Shown here one piece after another: positions 38,663 through 47,602 of a stretch of DNA of 64,000 nucleotides (positions are counted from its first letter, which is position 1; each line of letters begins with the position of its first letter). The translations under genes were made by a program, and so were the position numbers. A model generated the notes under the pieces. The model ran no database searches. It was not told where the DNA came from and saw only the letters and a program-made list of their open reading frames with translations. Source of the stretch: Methanobacteriota archaeon (GTDB taxonomy: Archaea > Halobacteriota > Methanomicrobia > Methanomicrobiales > Methanospirillaceae). Where the stretch lies: positions 1-64,000 of the forward strand of contig JAKPPV010000050.1 of assembly GCA_029547145.1 (NCBI GenBank). Direction: 5' to 3'.

Positions 38663-39438
38663 CCGAACCTCCCGGTGATGTAACGCTCGGTCAGTTCCTC
38701 GTGCGGGGCCTCGAAGACCTGGGAAGTCCTGCCGAACTCCACGAGCCGGCCGAGGTACATGAACCCCGTCCAATCGGAGACGCGTGCGGCCTGCTGCATG
38801 TTGTGCGTGACGATGATCACGGTGTAGCGCTGCTTGAGCGCGTCGATCAGGTCCTCGATCTTCGCCGTCGCGATCGGGTCGAGAGCGGAGCACGGCTCGT
38901 CCATCAGGATCACGTCCGGTTCGACGGCGAGGGTCCGGGCGATGCAGAGCCGCTGCTGCTGCCCGCCCGAGAGCCCGAGGGCGGAGTCCCCGAGCCGGTC
39001 CTGCACCTCGTCCCAGAGAGCCGCCTGGCGGAGCGAGCGCTCGACGCACTCGTTGAGCCGGTCGCGATCGGTCTCGCCGTGGACGCGCGGGCCGTAGGCG
39101 ACGTTGTCGTAGATCGACATGGGAAACGGATTCGGCTTCTGGAAGACCATGCCGATCCGCCGGCGAAGGTCGACCACGTCGAAGCCGGGCCGGTGGATCT
39201 CGTCGCCGCGGTACTCGATCCGGCCCTCGACGCGGCATCCTTCGACAAGGTCGTTCATCCGGTTGAAGCACCGGAGCAGGGTGGACTTGCCGCAGCCCGA
39301 GGGACCGATCAGGGCGGTCACCTGAAGGGCAGGGACGGCGAACGTGACGGATCGCAGCGCCTGCTGCGACCCGTACCAGAGGTCGAGGCCGTCCGTCTCG
39401 AGGACGGCCCCCGTGGAGTCGGAATCGGATGGTGTCAT
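38659..39438 (-). CDS. pstB: Phosphate ABC transporter ATP-binding protein PstB
   Basis: The 259-residue ATPase has Walker [10 protein letters not shown], signature LSGGQQQRL, Walker [12 protein letters not shown] and the H-loop in [17 protein letters not shown] and [12 protein letters not shown] are typical of PstB rather than other importers. It powers phosphate uptake through the PstC-PstA channel encoded just upstream; the two genes overlap by 1 nt (TGATG). Confidence 0.96.
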   Translation of the reverse strand: MTPSDSDSTGAVLETDGLDLWYGSQQALRSVTFAVPALQVTALIGPSGCGKSTLLRCFNRMNDLVEGCRVEGRIEYRGDEIHRPGFDVVDLRRRIGMVFQKPNPFPMSIYDNVAYGPRVHGETDRDRLNECVERSLRQAALWDEVQDRLGDSALGLSGGQQQRLCIARTLAVEPDVILMDEPCSALDPIATAKIEDLIDALKQRYTVIIVTHNMQQAARVSDWTGFMYLGRLVEFGRTSQVFEAPHEELTERYITGRFG

Positions 39439-41390
39439 CAGAGCCTCATCGTGGTCGAGAAACGGTTCCGGACGGCGATCGCGACCGCGTAGATCCCGCA
39501 GACGACCAGGATCAGCACGAGTGCGGTGCCGTAGCGGTTCAGGTCAGAGCCGGGCACGGTGGTGGAGAGGACGAAGAGGTGGTACGGCAGGGCCATCACC
39601 GGTTCGAAGAGGGAACCGGGGAGCTGGCGCTGCGAGAAGACCACGGCGGTGAACAGGATCGGAGCGGTCTCTCCGGCCGCACGGCCGATCGAGAGGATCG
39701 TACCCGTGACGATCCCAGCGGCCGCTGTCGGGAGCACCACCCGGCTGATCGTCTGCCAGCGGGTCGCTCCGAGGGCGAGCGAGCCCTCCCGGAGGGACTG
39801 GGGGACGTTCCTGAGGGCCTCCTCCGCCGTCCGGATGATCGTGGGCAGGACCATCAGCCCGAGGGTGAGCTGCCCGGCGAGCATGCTGACCCCCAGGTTG
39901 AGGTGGAGGACCAAAAAGGAGAAGCCGAAGAGACCGAAGACGATGGAGGGGGTGCCGTTCAACAGGTCCACCCCGCTCCGGATCGCCCGGGTGACCCGGC
40001 CCTCGGACCGGTACTCCACCAGGTGGATCGCGGCGCCGACACCGATGGGCAGGGCGAAGGCGATCGAGCCGGCGACCAGGCAGAGGGTCCCGAAGATTGC
40101 AGGGAAGATCCCGCCGCCCCGCCCCAGGTCCTTCGGGGTGCCGGCCAGGAACTCCCAGGAGATTGCGGGCAGGCCCTTCGAGACGATGTCGAAGAGGATC
40201 AGCGCGAGGACCAGGAGGACGACCACCACCGCGACGCGGAAGAGCGCGAACGCGATCGCCTCCGACTGCCGGCGCGAGAGACGGCCGGTGGCGACGGACA
40301 GAACGGCGGAGACGGAAAGAACACCCAGAGCGGGGATGAGACCCCAGGTCGAACCGGCGACCAGGGCGACGATACCCGCAGCGAGACCCAGAAGGACGCG
40401 GGTGGAGAAGAGGGAGGCAACCAGCCGGCCCGGGGTCGAGCTCATGCTCCGGCCGGCCGCTGCGGCGTTGAGACGTGACAGGAGCGCGGTCGCCCCGAGA
40501 TTGACGACGAGGGTGACCGCGAGGAGGACGGTGGCGACCGCGAAGAGCGCGTGGTAATGGGGCGAGCCGATCGCGACCTCCCCCATCTCGATGCCGAGGG
40601 TCCCGGTCAGGGTGCGGACGGGCGAGAGGATGTTGAAGAGGGGTTCCGGGATCACCGCCGCGTTTCCGGTCACCATCAGGACCGCCATGGTCTCGCCGAT
40701 CGCCCGACCCATACCGAGGATCACCGCGGCGCTGATCCCGGGGAGCGCGGCCGGAACGACGACCTGGCTGATGGTCTGCCACCGGGTCGCACCCAGGGCG
40801 AGCGAGCCCTCCCGGAGATCCCGGCCGACCGCGAAGAGCGCGTCCTCGGAGACCGAGAGGATCGTGGGCAGCGACATGATCCCGAGAAGGATCGAGCCCG
40901 CCAGGACGGACTCGCCCGAGGGGACCGAGAGCGTCACACGGAGCCACTCGACCAGGACCACCAGGCCGAAGAACCCGTAGACGACCGAGGGGATCCCGGC
41001 CAGGAGCTCGACCGCGGGCCGGACAACCTCCCGCACCCGGGCCGGGGCGAGCTCGGCGAGGTAGATCGCCGCACCGAGTGAAAGGGGCACGGAGATGGCC
41101 ATCGCACCCAGGGTGACGAGGAGCGTGCCGACAAGGAGCGGGAGGATACCGTACGAGGGCGGGTCGAAGGTCGGGTTCCAGGTATCTCCCAGGACGAACC
41201 GGAGGACCCCGGTATCGTTGAAGGCCGGGAGGCCTTCGATGACCAGGGAGGCGAGGATGAACCCGACGGTCACAACCGCCATGAGGGCGCAGGCAAACCA
41301 GAGGAACGAGAAGGCCTGCTCTCTCCGGGCCGGCGCATGGGCCCGGGGGAGGTGCAGGGGCGATGTCACCGAGGTCACTGTCGTCGGCAT
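39438..41390 (-). CDS. pstCA: Fused phosphate permease PstC-PstA
   Basis: One 650-residue frame carries both permease halves. Residues about 20-310 are PstC-like ([47 protein letters not shown]). After a short linker near residue 315, residues about 325-650 are PstA-like ([48 protein letters not shown]). The two are separate genes in most organisms. An internal ATG (MSSTPGRL) could in principle start a separate PstA. No phosphate-binding protein PstS is encoded nearby, although that gene is normally first in the operon. About 12 membrane helices are expected. Confidence 0.92.
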   Translation of the reverse strand: MPTTVTSVTSPLHLPRAHAPARREQAFSFLWFACALMAVVTVGFILASLVIEGLPAFNDTGVLRFVLGDTWNPTFDPPSYGILPLLVGTLLVTLGAMAISVPLSLGAAIYLAELAPARVREVVRPAVELLAGIPSVVYGFFGLVVLVEWLRVTLSVPSGESVLAGSILLGIMSLPTILSVSEDALFAVGRDLREGSLALGATRWQTISQVVVPAALPGISAAVILGMGRAIGETMAVLMVTGNAAVIPEPLFNILSPVRTLTGTLGIEMGEVAIGSPHYHALFAVATVLLAVTLVVNLGATALLSRLNAAAAGRSMSSTPGRLVASLFSTRVLLGLAAGIVALVAGSTWGLIPALGVLSVSAVLSVATGRLSRRQSEAIAFALFRVAVVVVLLVLALILFDIVSKGLPAISWEFLAGTPKDLGRGGGIFPAIFGTLCLVAGSIAFALPIGVGAAIHLVEYRSEGRVTRAIRSGVDLLNGTPSIVFGLFGFSFLVLHLNLGVSMLAGQLTLGLMVLPTIIRTAEEALRNVPQSLREGSLALGATRWQTISRVVLPTAAAGIVTGTILSIGRAAGETAPILFTAVVFSQRQLPGSLFEPVMALPYHLFVLSTTVPGSDLNRYGTALVLILVVCGIYAVAIAVRNRFSTTMRL

Positions 41391-41753
41391 GGCAGTGCGT
41401 ATCCCGGGCGAACGTCAGGTATCCGGGGGAACCGATCCAGGAGCTCCATTCCGACGGTCGAACGGCCCGCTGGGTCAGGGACCAAGAGGGGAGAACCCGG
41501 TCTGATCCCCGGTGTGATCCCGCCCGGGAGGAGGGGGCACGAAAAGGCAGCAGGACCCGGGGACGGAACGGCCAGGGACGGGACCGCCCCTGCACCCGTC
41601 CGGGGATGCTGCGGCGAGGTGAACGTCATGTTTATGGAAGAGATCCGAAGTCCTATACTGGTATTCGTCGGAAACTCTATAGATGATCGGATACTCTATA
41701 TGATCACCCGGTCGCCCGGCCGGTCAACCGGATCCCGGGCAGAGGAGAGAGCG
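41391..41753. other. 363-bp divergent control region between pstCA and the AbrB-PhoU gene
   Basis: No coding sequence is supported. A/T-rich blocks occur at 41655-41702 (tcctatactg, aactctatag, atactctata). The last, at 41691-41700, sits about 57 nt before the ATG of the AbrB-PhoU gene and gives a short leader with an AGAGGAGAGA ribosome site. The pstCA side lacks an obvious TATA box. The region is a natural place for phosphate control, but I see no repeated operator. Confidence 0.5.
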
Positions 41754-42761
41754 ATGGATATCCGGCGAGTACAGATGACGGGGGGGTCTTCGTTCGTGGT
41801 CACCCTCCCGAAGGAGTGGGCGACGAAACTGAAGATCAGGAAGAACGACCCGCTCCGGGTGATCACCCAGGCGGACGGCACCCTGCTGATCACCCCGAAC
41901 ATCGGGGAGGACCCGGTCCAGCGGACCAGGGAGTTCGACGTCACATCCTGCACGAGCGCCCCCTTCCTCTTTCGCTCCCTGATCGGGACGTACATCGCGG
42001 GATACACGGAGATCACGGTCCGCTCCAAGACGCGCCTGCCCCCGTTCGTCCGGATGGTGGTGCGTGACTTCACGCAGATGACGATCGGTCAGGAGGTGAT
42101 GGAGGAGACCGATACCATGATCCGGATCAAGGACCTGCTCTCCCCGAGCGAGCTCTCGTTCGAGAGCACCCTGAAGAGGATGTTCGTGGTGGTCCGTGCC
42201 ATGCACCGCGACGCGTGCGCCGCCCTCGCATCGGGGGATCCTGAACTGGCCCGCGAGGTGATCGACGAGGACCGTGACGTGGACCGGCTCCACTGGCTGA
42301 TCGCGCGCCACGCCAACATGCTGCTGAGGCATTCGGTCCTCTCGAGGAAGATGGGTGTCACCCTGGTCACCGCCTCGACCTATACCGTCGTTTCGCGTAT
42401 CCTCGAGCGGATCGGTGACCACGCCGTCCGGATCGCAAGAAACGCGCTCCTTCTCGGCGATCATCCCCTGGACCGCGGGACGTTGGACCGGGTGACGGGC
42501 GCGAGCGAGGAGGCGCTCGGCATCCTGGAGCGGGCGGTGGCATCCCTCTTTACACGGGACATCCGCCTCGCCGAGCGGTCGATCGAGGAGGTGCACCAGG
42601 CACAGGTCCTCTACGAGGAGCTCCACGGGATCGCGCTCACACAGCCCGCGAAGACCGCGATCCCGCTCGGGACGATCGTCGAGTCGGTCCGCCGGCTCGC
42701 CGAGTACTCGGGAGACATCGCCGAATGCGTGATCAATCACCTTGTGGACCAGGAGGCCTGA
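41754..42761 (+). CDS. AbrB-type DNA-binding domain fused to PhoU domains; phosphate regulator
   Basis: The 335-residue protein starts with a SpoVT/AbrB swapped-hairpin domain (MDIRRVQMTGGSSFVVTLPKEWATKLKI, residues 1-45) followed by two PhoU-like helical repeats (about 125-220 and 225-330, with SRILERIGDHAVRIARNAL and VRRLAEYSGDIAECVINHL). Archaeal proteins of this build are thought to sense phosphate status and bind DNA. It is divergent from pstCA, supporting control of that operon. ATG 41754 has an AGAGGAGAG site. An upstream in-frame ATG at 41628 would add 42 residues unlike the family. Confidence 0.9.
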   Translation: MDIRRVQMTGGSSFVVTLPKEWATKLKIRKNDPLRVITQADGTLLITPNIGEDPVQRTREFDVTSCTSAPFLFRSLIGTYIAGYTEITVRSKTRLPPFVRMVVRDFTQMTIGQEVMEETDTMIRIKDLLSPSELSFESTLKRMFVVVRAMHRDACAALASGDPELAREVIDEDRDVDRLHWLIARHANMLLRHSVLSRKMGVTLVTASTYTVVSRILERIGDHAVRIARNALLLGDHPLDRGTLDRVTGASEEALGILERAVASLFTRDIRLAERSIEEVHQAQVLYEELHGIALTQPAKTAIPLGTIVESVRRLAEYSGDIAECVINHLVDQEA

Positions 42762-42763
42762 CG

Positions 42764-43282
42764 GTGCGCCCCGCCGCCCTCCTCGATCGCATCGAACGGG
42801 CCGCCGCCGGGCTCGGCGGGGTCGACGTCCGAATCGTGGAGCCCGGGCGCTCCAACCTGGCGGTGGCACCGCCGGGCGCCCGCGAGCCCGATGACATCGC
42901 CGCCCTCTCCGGAGGGCTCCTCGTCCGGGAGGGGGTGGTCCGGCCCGCGGGGCCGGCCGCATACGGGGCGGATCCGGCCCTCGCACGGGTCCTGCTCACT
43001 GCGATCCGGTTCGAACCGGAGGTCCGGGCCGTCGCCTCCCTCCGGCCCCTCCCCGCCCTCGCCGACACCCTGGACGCGCATCTTAGGGAGCTCGTCCGGG
43101 TCGATCCGCGCCGGGCGCCACGGGGGATCTCGACCATGGACTGGGCGATCGCCCGCACCTTTGACGGGGAGGGAATGCCGGATGCGGTCCTGGTGGAGGG
43201 AGAGGCACTCCTTCTCTTCGCCAAGACGGTCGAGGAGGTCGTCGACGAAATTATTATGGTCTCCTCCCACGCGAGTATATAG
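42764..43282 (+). CDS. Conserved hypothetical protein between AbrB-PhoU and rps17e
   Basis: The 172-residue protein is not recognised. It looks like a compact alpha/beta domain with FEPEVRAVASLRPLPALADTL and a C-terminal VLVEGEALLLFAKTVEEVVDEIIMV stretch. There is no signal peptide, membrane segment or metal motif. GTG 42764 is the start because it follows an AGGAGG ribosome site by 8 nt and lies 2 nt after the previous stop, so it is co-transcribed with the AbrB-PhoU gene. Confidence 0.7.
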   Translation: MRPAALLDRIERAAAGLGGVDVRIVEPGRSNLAVAPPGAREPDDIAALSGGLLVREGVVRPAGPAAYGADPALARVLLTAIRFEPEVRAVASLRPLPALADTLDAHLRELVRVDPRRAPRGISTMDWAIARTFDGEGMPDAVLVEGEALLLFAKTVEEVVDEIIMVSSHASI

Positions 43283-43306
43283 GAATCAGCCCCAGGACGG
43301 TGGCGC

Positions 43307-43498
43307 ATGGGAATCAAACCGAACTATATCAAGGCCTTCGGCCAGGAAATGTTGGTCCGCTACGGCGACCGCTTCACCCGCGACTTCGAGGAGAACAAGG
43401 CGATCGTCGCGGAGCTGACCGTGATCGACTCGAAGAGGGTCAGGAACCGGGTCGCGGGATATATCACGAGAAAGATAAATACGCCCAGGCGCACATAA
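43307..43498 (+). CDS. rps17e: Ribosomal protein S17e (eS17)
   Basis: The 63-residue protein matches archaeal eS17: GIKPNYIKAFGQEML, FTRDFEENKAIVAEL, SKRVRNRVAGYITRK. It is a small-subunit protein. A TATA-like gagtatatagg at about 43273-43283 lies about 27 nt before the ATG, so a leaderless mRNA is likely. Its 3' end carries the TATA-like agataaatac that precedes dapA. Confidence 0.95.
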   Translation: MGIKPNYIKAFGQEMLVRYGDRFTRDFEENKAIVAELTVIDSKRVRNRVAGYITRKINTPRRT

Positions 43499-43507
43499 CA
43501 CATCTTC

Positions 43508-44383
43508 ATGTTTGAGGGCGTCCTTCCGGCCGTCGTTACTCCTTTTCAGACGGATGCGCAGCAGTCCCTTGATCTCGAGGGGCTCCGGTCGAACATCGAG
43601 GCCCTGATCGCTGCCGGTGTCCACGGGATCGTGCCGACCGGCTCGACCGGCGAGTCGGCGACACTCACGTTCGAGGAGCACGAGAAGGTGGTCGAGGTGG
43701 CGGTGGAGGCCGCCGGAGGAAAGGTCCCGGTGCTCGCAGGCACCGGATCGAACAACACTGCCGAGGCGCTCCGGTTCACGAAGGCGGCAAAGGACCTCGG
43801 TGCGGACGGCGCCCTCCTCATCTCGCCGTACTACAACAAGCCGAACCGTGCCGGGCTCGTCAGGCACTTCACGCTGATCGCCGACCTGGACATCCCGACC
43901 GTGCTCTACAACGTGCCCGGGAGGACCGGTCAGAACCTCGCCCCCGACCTGGTGATCGAGCTCGCGAGCCACCCGAACATCGTCGGGATCAAGGAGGCGT
44001 CGGGGAACGTGGCGCAGGTCTCGCAGATCATCGAGGGGACCCTCGACGAGGATTTCTCCGTCATCTCGGGCGATGACAACCTGACCCTGCCGATCCTCGC
44101 GCTCGGTGGCTCGGGGGTGATCTCGGTCGCCGCGAACGTCGAGCCGGTCCGGATGGTCCGGCTCTACGAGGCCTTTACGGCAGGGGACTGGAACACCGCC
44201 CTCGAACTCCACTACGAACTCTCCCCGCTCTTCCGCGCCCTCTTCATCGAGACGAACCCGATCCCGGTGAAGAAGGCGGTCGCCCTCCGGGGGATGGCCG
44301 CCGGGCCGGTCCGGCTACCGCTCTCGGACCTGGACGGGGAGAAGACCGCATTCCTGGCAGAGGTGCTCGGACGCTATGACTAG
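43508..44383 (+). CDS. dapA: 4-hydroxy-tetrahydrodipicolinate synthase
   Basis: The 291-residue enzyme condenses pyruvate with aspartate semialdehyde, the first committed step to diaminopimelate and lysine. It shows GTTGESATL-like TGSTGESATLTFEEH, the tyrosine motif LYNVPGRTG and the Schiff-base lysine in VGIKEASGN. ATG 43508 lies about 29 nt after a TATA-like agataaatac. It overlaps dapB by 8 nt. DapF is encoded at 7.7 kb; the intermediate aminotransferase is not obvious, though the class I aminotransferase at 15.1 kb is a distant possibility. Confidence 0.97.
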   Translation: MFEGVLPAVVTPFQTDAQQSLDLEGLRSNIEALIAAGVHGIVPTGSTGESATLTFEEHEKVVEVAVEAAGGKVPVLAGTGSNNTAEALRFTKAAKDLGADGALLISPYYNKPNRAGLVRHFTLIADLDIPTVLYNVPGRTGQNLAPDLVIELASHPNIVGIKEASGNVAQVSQIIEGTLDEDFSVISGDDNLTLPILALGGSGVISVAANVEPVRMVRLYEAFTAGDWNTALELHYELSPLFRALFIETNPIPVKKAVALRGMAAGPVRLPLSDLDGEKTAFLAEVLGRYD

Positions 44384-45143
44384 GGTCGTCGTCGCGGGCG
44401 CCTTCGGCAGGATGGGGTCGCTGCTCTCGCGGATGATCGCCGGGTCGGACCGGCTCGACCTCGTCGGGGGGGTCGACATCCGGGCGGGCGAGCAGTTCGG
44501 CGCCCCGGTGGTCGAGCCCACCGGGCTTGCCGGACTCCTGGAGGAGGTCCGGCCCGACGTCCTGGTCGACTTCACGGTCGCGCCGGCGGCGGTGCAGAAC
44601 ATCCGGACGGCCGCCGAACACGGGGTCGCCCTCGTGGTCGGCACCACGGGCTTCTCGTCCGAGCAGGAGGCGGCGAACCGGAACGCGATCGAGGGTCGGG
44701 TCCCTGCGGTCATCTCCACGAACTTCTCGATCGGGGTGAACATCTTCTGGCAGCTGCTCAGGGAGGCGGCACCCCGCCTGGCGGACTACGACATCGAGGT
44801 GATCGAGGCGCACCACCGGTACAAGAAGGACGCCCCCTCAGGAACGGCGAAGACGATCCTCTCGATCCTGGACCAGGCGGTCGGGGCGCGGGAGAAGAAG
44901 TACGGCCGGGAGGGGATGGAAGAGAGGGGTCGCGAGATCGGGGTCCACGTCGTCCGCGGCGGGGACATCGTCGGCGACCACGCGGTTCTGTTTGCCGGCA
45001 ACTTCGAGACGATCACCCTCTCCCACCGTGCCTACGACCGGGCGGTCTTCGCCACCGGCGCCCTGCGTGCGGTCGAGTGGGTGCCCGGCCGGCCGGCCGG
45101 CGTCCACACCTTCGCCGAGGTGCTGGGTCTCGAGAGTCGTTGA
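44376..45143 (+). CDS. dapB: 4-hydroxy-tetrahydrodipicolinate reductase
   Basis: The 255-residue enzyme reduces the DapA product with NAD(P)H. It has the nucleotide-binding start VVVAGAFGRMGSLL, the VGTTGF motif, STNFSIGVN, and the catalytic EAHHRYKKDAPSGTA with the histidine pair and lysine. It overlaps dapA by 8 nt, so the two are translated together. Confidence 0.97.
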   Translation: MTRVVVAGAFGRMGSLLSRMIAGSDRLDLVGGVDIRAGEQFGAPVVEPTGLAGLLEEVRPDVLVDFTVAPAAVQNIRTAAEHGVALVVGTTGFSSEQEAANRNAIEGRVPAVISTNFSIGVNIFWQLLREAAPRLADYDIEVIEAHHRYKKDAPSGTAKTILSILDQAVGAREKKYGREGMEERGREIGVHVVRGGDIVGDHAVLFAGNFETITLSHRAYDRAVFATGALRAVEWVPGRPAGVHTFAEVLGLESR

Positions 45144-45196
45144 GCCGGAAGAGAAACCTATAACTCTCTCTTGGGGCCAGAAATAACGGAAGTACC

Positions 45197-45373
45197 ATGG
45201 TTGTGAAGATCGATAAGGACCTCTGTGTCGGGTGCGAGACGTGCGTGGACGAATGCCCCTCCGAGGCGATCTCAATGGTCGATGGGATCGCGACGGTGGA
45301 CAAGGAGAAGTGCGTGGACTGCAACACCTGCGTTGATGTCTGCCCGTCGGCCGCGATCTCGCCGGCCGAGTGA
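45197..45373 (+). CDS. 2[4Fe-4S] ferredoxin
   Basis: A 58-residue protein with two classical cluster motifs, CVGCETCVDECP and CVDCNTCVDVCP, is encoded 53 nt after dapB. It is a cytoplasmic electron carrier typical of methanogens, able to serve hydrogenases, formylmethanofuran dehydrogenase or the ferredoxin:thioredoxin reductase at 14.3 kb. The TATA-like cctataact at about 45158 and the ATG at 45197 give a short leader with GGAAG. Confidence 0.95.
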   Translation: MVVKIDKDLCVGCETCVDECPSEAISMVDGIATVDKEKCVDCNTCVDVCPSAAISPAE

Positions 45374-45424
45374 GGACCACCTTTCTTTCTTCCGCCCGTG
45401 CGGGATGTATCTCGCAGGACGAGA

Positions 45425-45434
45425 ACCTATATAC
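45425..45434 (+). promoter_or_regulatory. TATA box for the DUF3821 gene
   Basis: The sequence aacctatata is centred about 27 nt before the in-frame GTG at 45459, fitting a leaderless start there. Confidence 0.55.
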
Positions 45435-45458
45435 CTTCAGGCGACGGTACGCGGTCGT

Positions 45459-46472
45459 GTGAACCAGATGTTCAGAATCGCAGTCCTTCTCCTCTGCAGC
45501 CTGATCGCGGCGGCGCTCCTCGGCGCTCCCGCGGCGGCGGGGATCGCCGACGTCCCCCGCGGGGGGACGGTCTTCGTGGGCGAGCAGGGCCTCAACATCA
45601 CGGCGACCGGGATCGTGCCGGGCGGGCAGATCGCGCGCTTCGGTTCCGGTGGCAACGTCCAGACCGACGCCCCCTCCGACATGGTCGTCATCTCGGACCC
45701 CGCGTCGTTCTACGTCGTGCCGGGCACCTTTGCCAGCGCCACCGGAGCGTGGTATACCTGGCCCGGGCGTGAACTCGCCTTCATCGTCAAGGACCCGACC
45801 CTCCAGGTGCGGGTGATCAACACCCGGACCGGGCGTGAACCGGGCACGAACGTCGTCTCCGGAGACCCGCTCGGGTTCCGGATCGAGACGAACCTCTACG
45901 CGATCGCCCAGCGGCCCGGGGTGAGCGGCGCGCCGGTCACGATCCACGTGCGTGATCCGACAGGAGCGGAGTTCACCTCGCTCGTGGGCCCGGAGGGAAC
46001 GACAGTCTCTCTTGTCGACATCCCCGTCAACACCTCCGTCCACGAGACCGGGCCGGTCTGGGACACCGACACGAAGCACTACCGGGCCGGAACCTACGAG
46101 GTCTGGGCCGACTGCAACGCGAACCGGATCAGGGACAACTACGACGAGGTCGGGAAGACGACGACCCATTCGCGGGCGGAGAGCGTCCAGGTGGGAGAGT
46201 CGCAGGGCCCCTCGATCACCGGCGCCGCCACGCCGAAACCGACGGCATCGGCGACGGTCTCTGCGACCACCGCACCGGCGGAGACGGTGACGGGCGGAAC
46301 CGCTGCGACGACCCCGACCGGGACGGGGACGGCGAACCTGACCGGCATGCCGACCGGGCCGGTGACGACCGCGGTCCTGCCGACGACGACCCAAAGTCCC
46401 GGGTTCGGGACACTCTCCATCGCCCTGCTCGCCCTCGCCGGGCTGGGTCTCCTCCTGTTCCGGCGCGGGTGA
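45459..46472 (+). CDS. DUF3821 surface protein with C-terminal sorting anchor
   Basis: The 337-residue protein has a signal peptide (FRIAVLLLCSLIAAALLGAPAAA), then a DUF3821 domain (about 30-235: GGTVFVGEQGLNITATG, SFYVVPGTF, AFIVKDPTLQVRV, FRIETNLYAI, YRAGTYEVWADCNANRIRDNY). A threonine/proline-rich spacer with likely glycosylation sites follows. The end reads SPGFGTLSIALLALAGLGLLLFRRG, a PGF-CTERM-like sorting tail. It is an exported, lipid- or cell-wall-anchored protein typical of Methanomicrobiales surfaces. GTG 45459 is preferred from TATA spacing; ATG 45468 is an alternative. Confidence 0.88.
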   Translation: MNQMFRIAVLLLCSLIAAALLGAPAAAGIADVPRGGTVFVGEQGLNITATGIVPGGQIARFGSGGNVQTDAPSDMVVISDPASFYVVPGTFASATGAWYTWPGRELAFIVKDPTLQVRVINTRTGREPGTNVVSGDPLGFRIETNLYAIAQRPGVSGAPVTIHVRDPTGAEFTSLVGPEGTTVSLVDIPVNTSVHETGPVWDTDTKHYRAGTYEVWADCNANRIRDNYDEVGKTTTHSRAESVQVGESQGPSITGAATPKPTASATVSATTAPAETVTGGTAATTPTGTGTANLTGMPTGPVTTAVLPTTTQSPGFGTLSIALLALAGLGLLLFRRG

Positions 46473-46532
46473 ACGCCCACCCCCTCCCGTTTTCCCCAAG
46501 ACTTATCGCCGATCCCGGCGATCGGATCTTCC

Positions 46533-47045
46533 ATGAATGTCGGGACCATGACGATCAAGTCGCGCAGGTCGGTGCGGAAGTACCGGCCCACGACGATCCC
46601 GCCGCACGTGATCGCGGATGTGCTCGACTGCGGGCGGCTCGCACCGACGGCAAAGAACGTGCAGCCCTGGCTCTTCGGGGCGGTCACCGACCCCGGGCTC
46701 CTCAGGGAGATCGCGGACCTGACCGACCACGGGAAGTTCATCGCGGATGCAGCGCTCTGCATTGCAGTCTTCGGGCGGATCGGCGAGACCTACTACCTGG
46801 AGGACTGCTGTGCCGCGACGATGAGCATGATCATCGCGCTCCAGAACCACGGGTACGGCACCTGCTGGGTGGCGGGCGACAAGAAGCCCTACGCGGAACC
46901 GGTCCGGGAGCTGCTGAACGTGCCGCCGGAGTTCACACTCGTCTCCCTTATCTCGGTCGGCGCACCCGCGGAGGTGATCTCGCCGCCGAAGAAACGCCTC
47001 GAGGAGTGCTCGTTCAAGGACCGGTACACCGACCCGAATGGGTGA
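46533..47045 (+). CDS. Nitroreductase-family FMN oxidoreductase
   Basis: The 170-residue protein matches the nitroreductase family: SRRSVRKYRPTTIPPHVIADVLDCGRLAPTAKNVQPW at the start (FMN-binding), then YYLEDCCAATMSMIIALQNHGYGTCWVAGD and a final LVSLISVGAPAE. Members are homodimeric FMN enzymes using NAD(P)H; the natural substrate is unknown. A TATA-like acttatcgc lies about 28 nt before ATG 46533, supporting this start over ATG 46548. Confidence 0.9.
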   Translation: MNVGTMTIKSRRSVRKYRPTTIPPHVIADVLDCGRLAPTAKNVQPWLFGAVTDPGLLREIADLTDHGKFIADAALCIAVFGRIGETYYLEDCCAATMSMIIALQNHGYGTCWVAGDKKPYAEPVRELLNVPPEFTLVSLISVGAPAEVISPPKKRLEECSFKDRYTDPNG

Positions 47046-47118
47046 ATGGAGGCGAGACGGGAGCGCGTGGCGTCCGCCGGACGGGTCCGGTGGTCTGACC
47101 AACAGCTATATTTCCTGA

Positions 47119-47136
47119 GAAAACCTTATATTATTC
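47119..47136 (+). promoter_or_regulatory. TATA box ahead of the aIF-1A gene
   Basis: The A/T block aaaaccttatattattcc would start RNA near 47155. That is 73 nt upstream of the first usable in-frame start codon (GTG 47228) but just before an out-of-frame ATG at 47163. Confidence 0.55.
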
Positions 47137-47227
47137 CACTGGAGTTGATCGAATCAGACCGAATGTTCAGGCAGCCGGAGAGGTCGAGGTAGACAGCGGC
47201 ACCGGCGTCGAGGGGCAGACGATCCGG

Positions 47228-47488
47228 GTGCGTCTGCCGAAGAAGCGGAACAACGAGCAGTTCGGAACGGCCGAACTGATGATGGGAGCGAACCATATTC
47301 GTGTACGCTGTTTCGACGGCGTCACCCGCATGGGTCGCATCAAGGGCAAGATCAAGAAACGGGCCTGGATCCGGGAGGGTGACATCGTGATCGTCACGCC
47401 GTGGAGTTTCCAGAACGAGAAGTGCGACATCGTCTACCGGTACATGCCCCCGCAGGTCGACTGGCTGAGGCGGAACCGGTACCTCTGA
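47228..47488 (+). CDS. eif1A: Translation initiation factor aIF-1A (start uncertain)
   Basis: The OB-fold factor is recognised by RLPKKRNNEQFGTAELMMGANHIRVRCFDGVTRMGRIKGKIKKRAWIREGDIVIV and the WLRRNRYL end. It binds the ribosomal A site during initiation. The frame stays open upstream for at least 30 codons and reads plausible N-terminal sequence (NVQAAGEVEVDS, GVEGQTIRV), but contains no ATG, GTG or TTG before GTG 47228. ATG 47163 is in another frame, closed at 47190. The true start may therefore lie upstream with a non-canonical codon, or an indel separates ATG 47163 from the body. As given the protein has 86 residues, about ten fewer than usual. Confidence 0.85.
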   Translation: MRLPKKRNNEQFGTAELMMGANHIRVRCFDGVTRMGRIKGKIKKRAWIREGDIVIVTPWSFQNEKCDIVYRYMPPQVDWLRRNRYL

Positions 47489-47602
47489 AGACCTCTTTTC
47501 CACGGTGCATTGCCGCGTCCCCGTCCCGTTGGGACGGACGGGCGACCCTTCACGCGCACCTTTCCTGCGAAGTGCTATCACTGAAGAGCACGTACCCGCC
47601 GG

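Noticed and set aside
41628-41753. Upstream in-frame ATG with a GAGGTGA site before the AbrB-PhoU gene
   Set aside because: The extra 42 residues are unlike the family's N-terminus and span the likely TATA boxes; ATG 41754 with AGAGGAGAG gives the conserved start.
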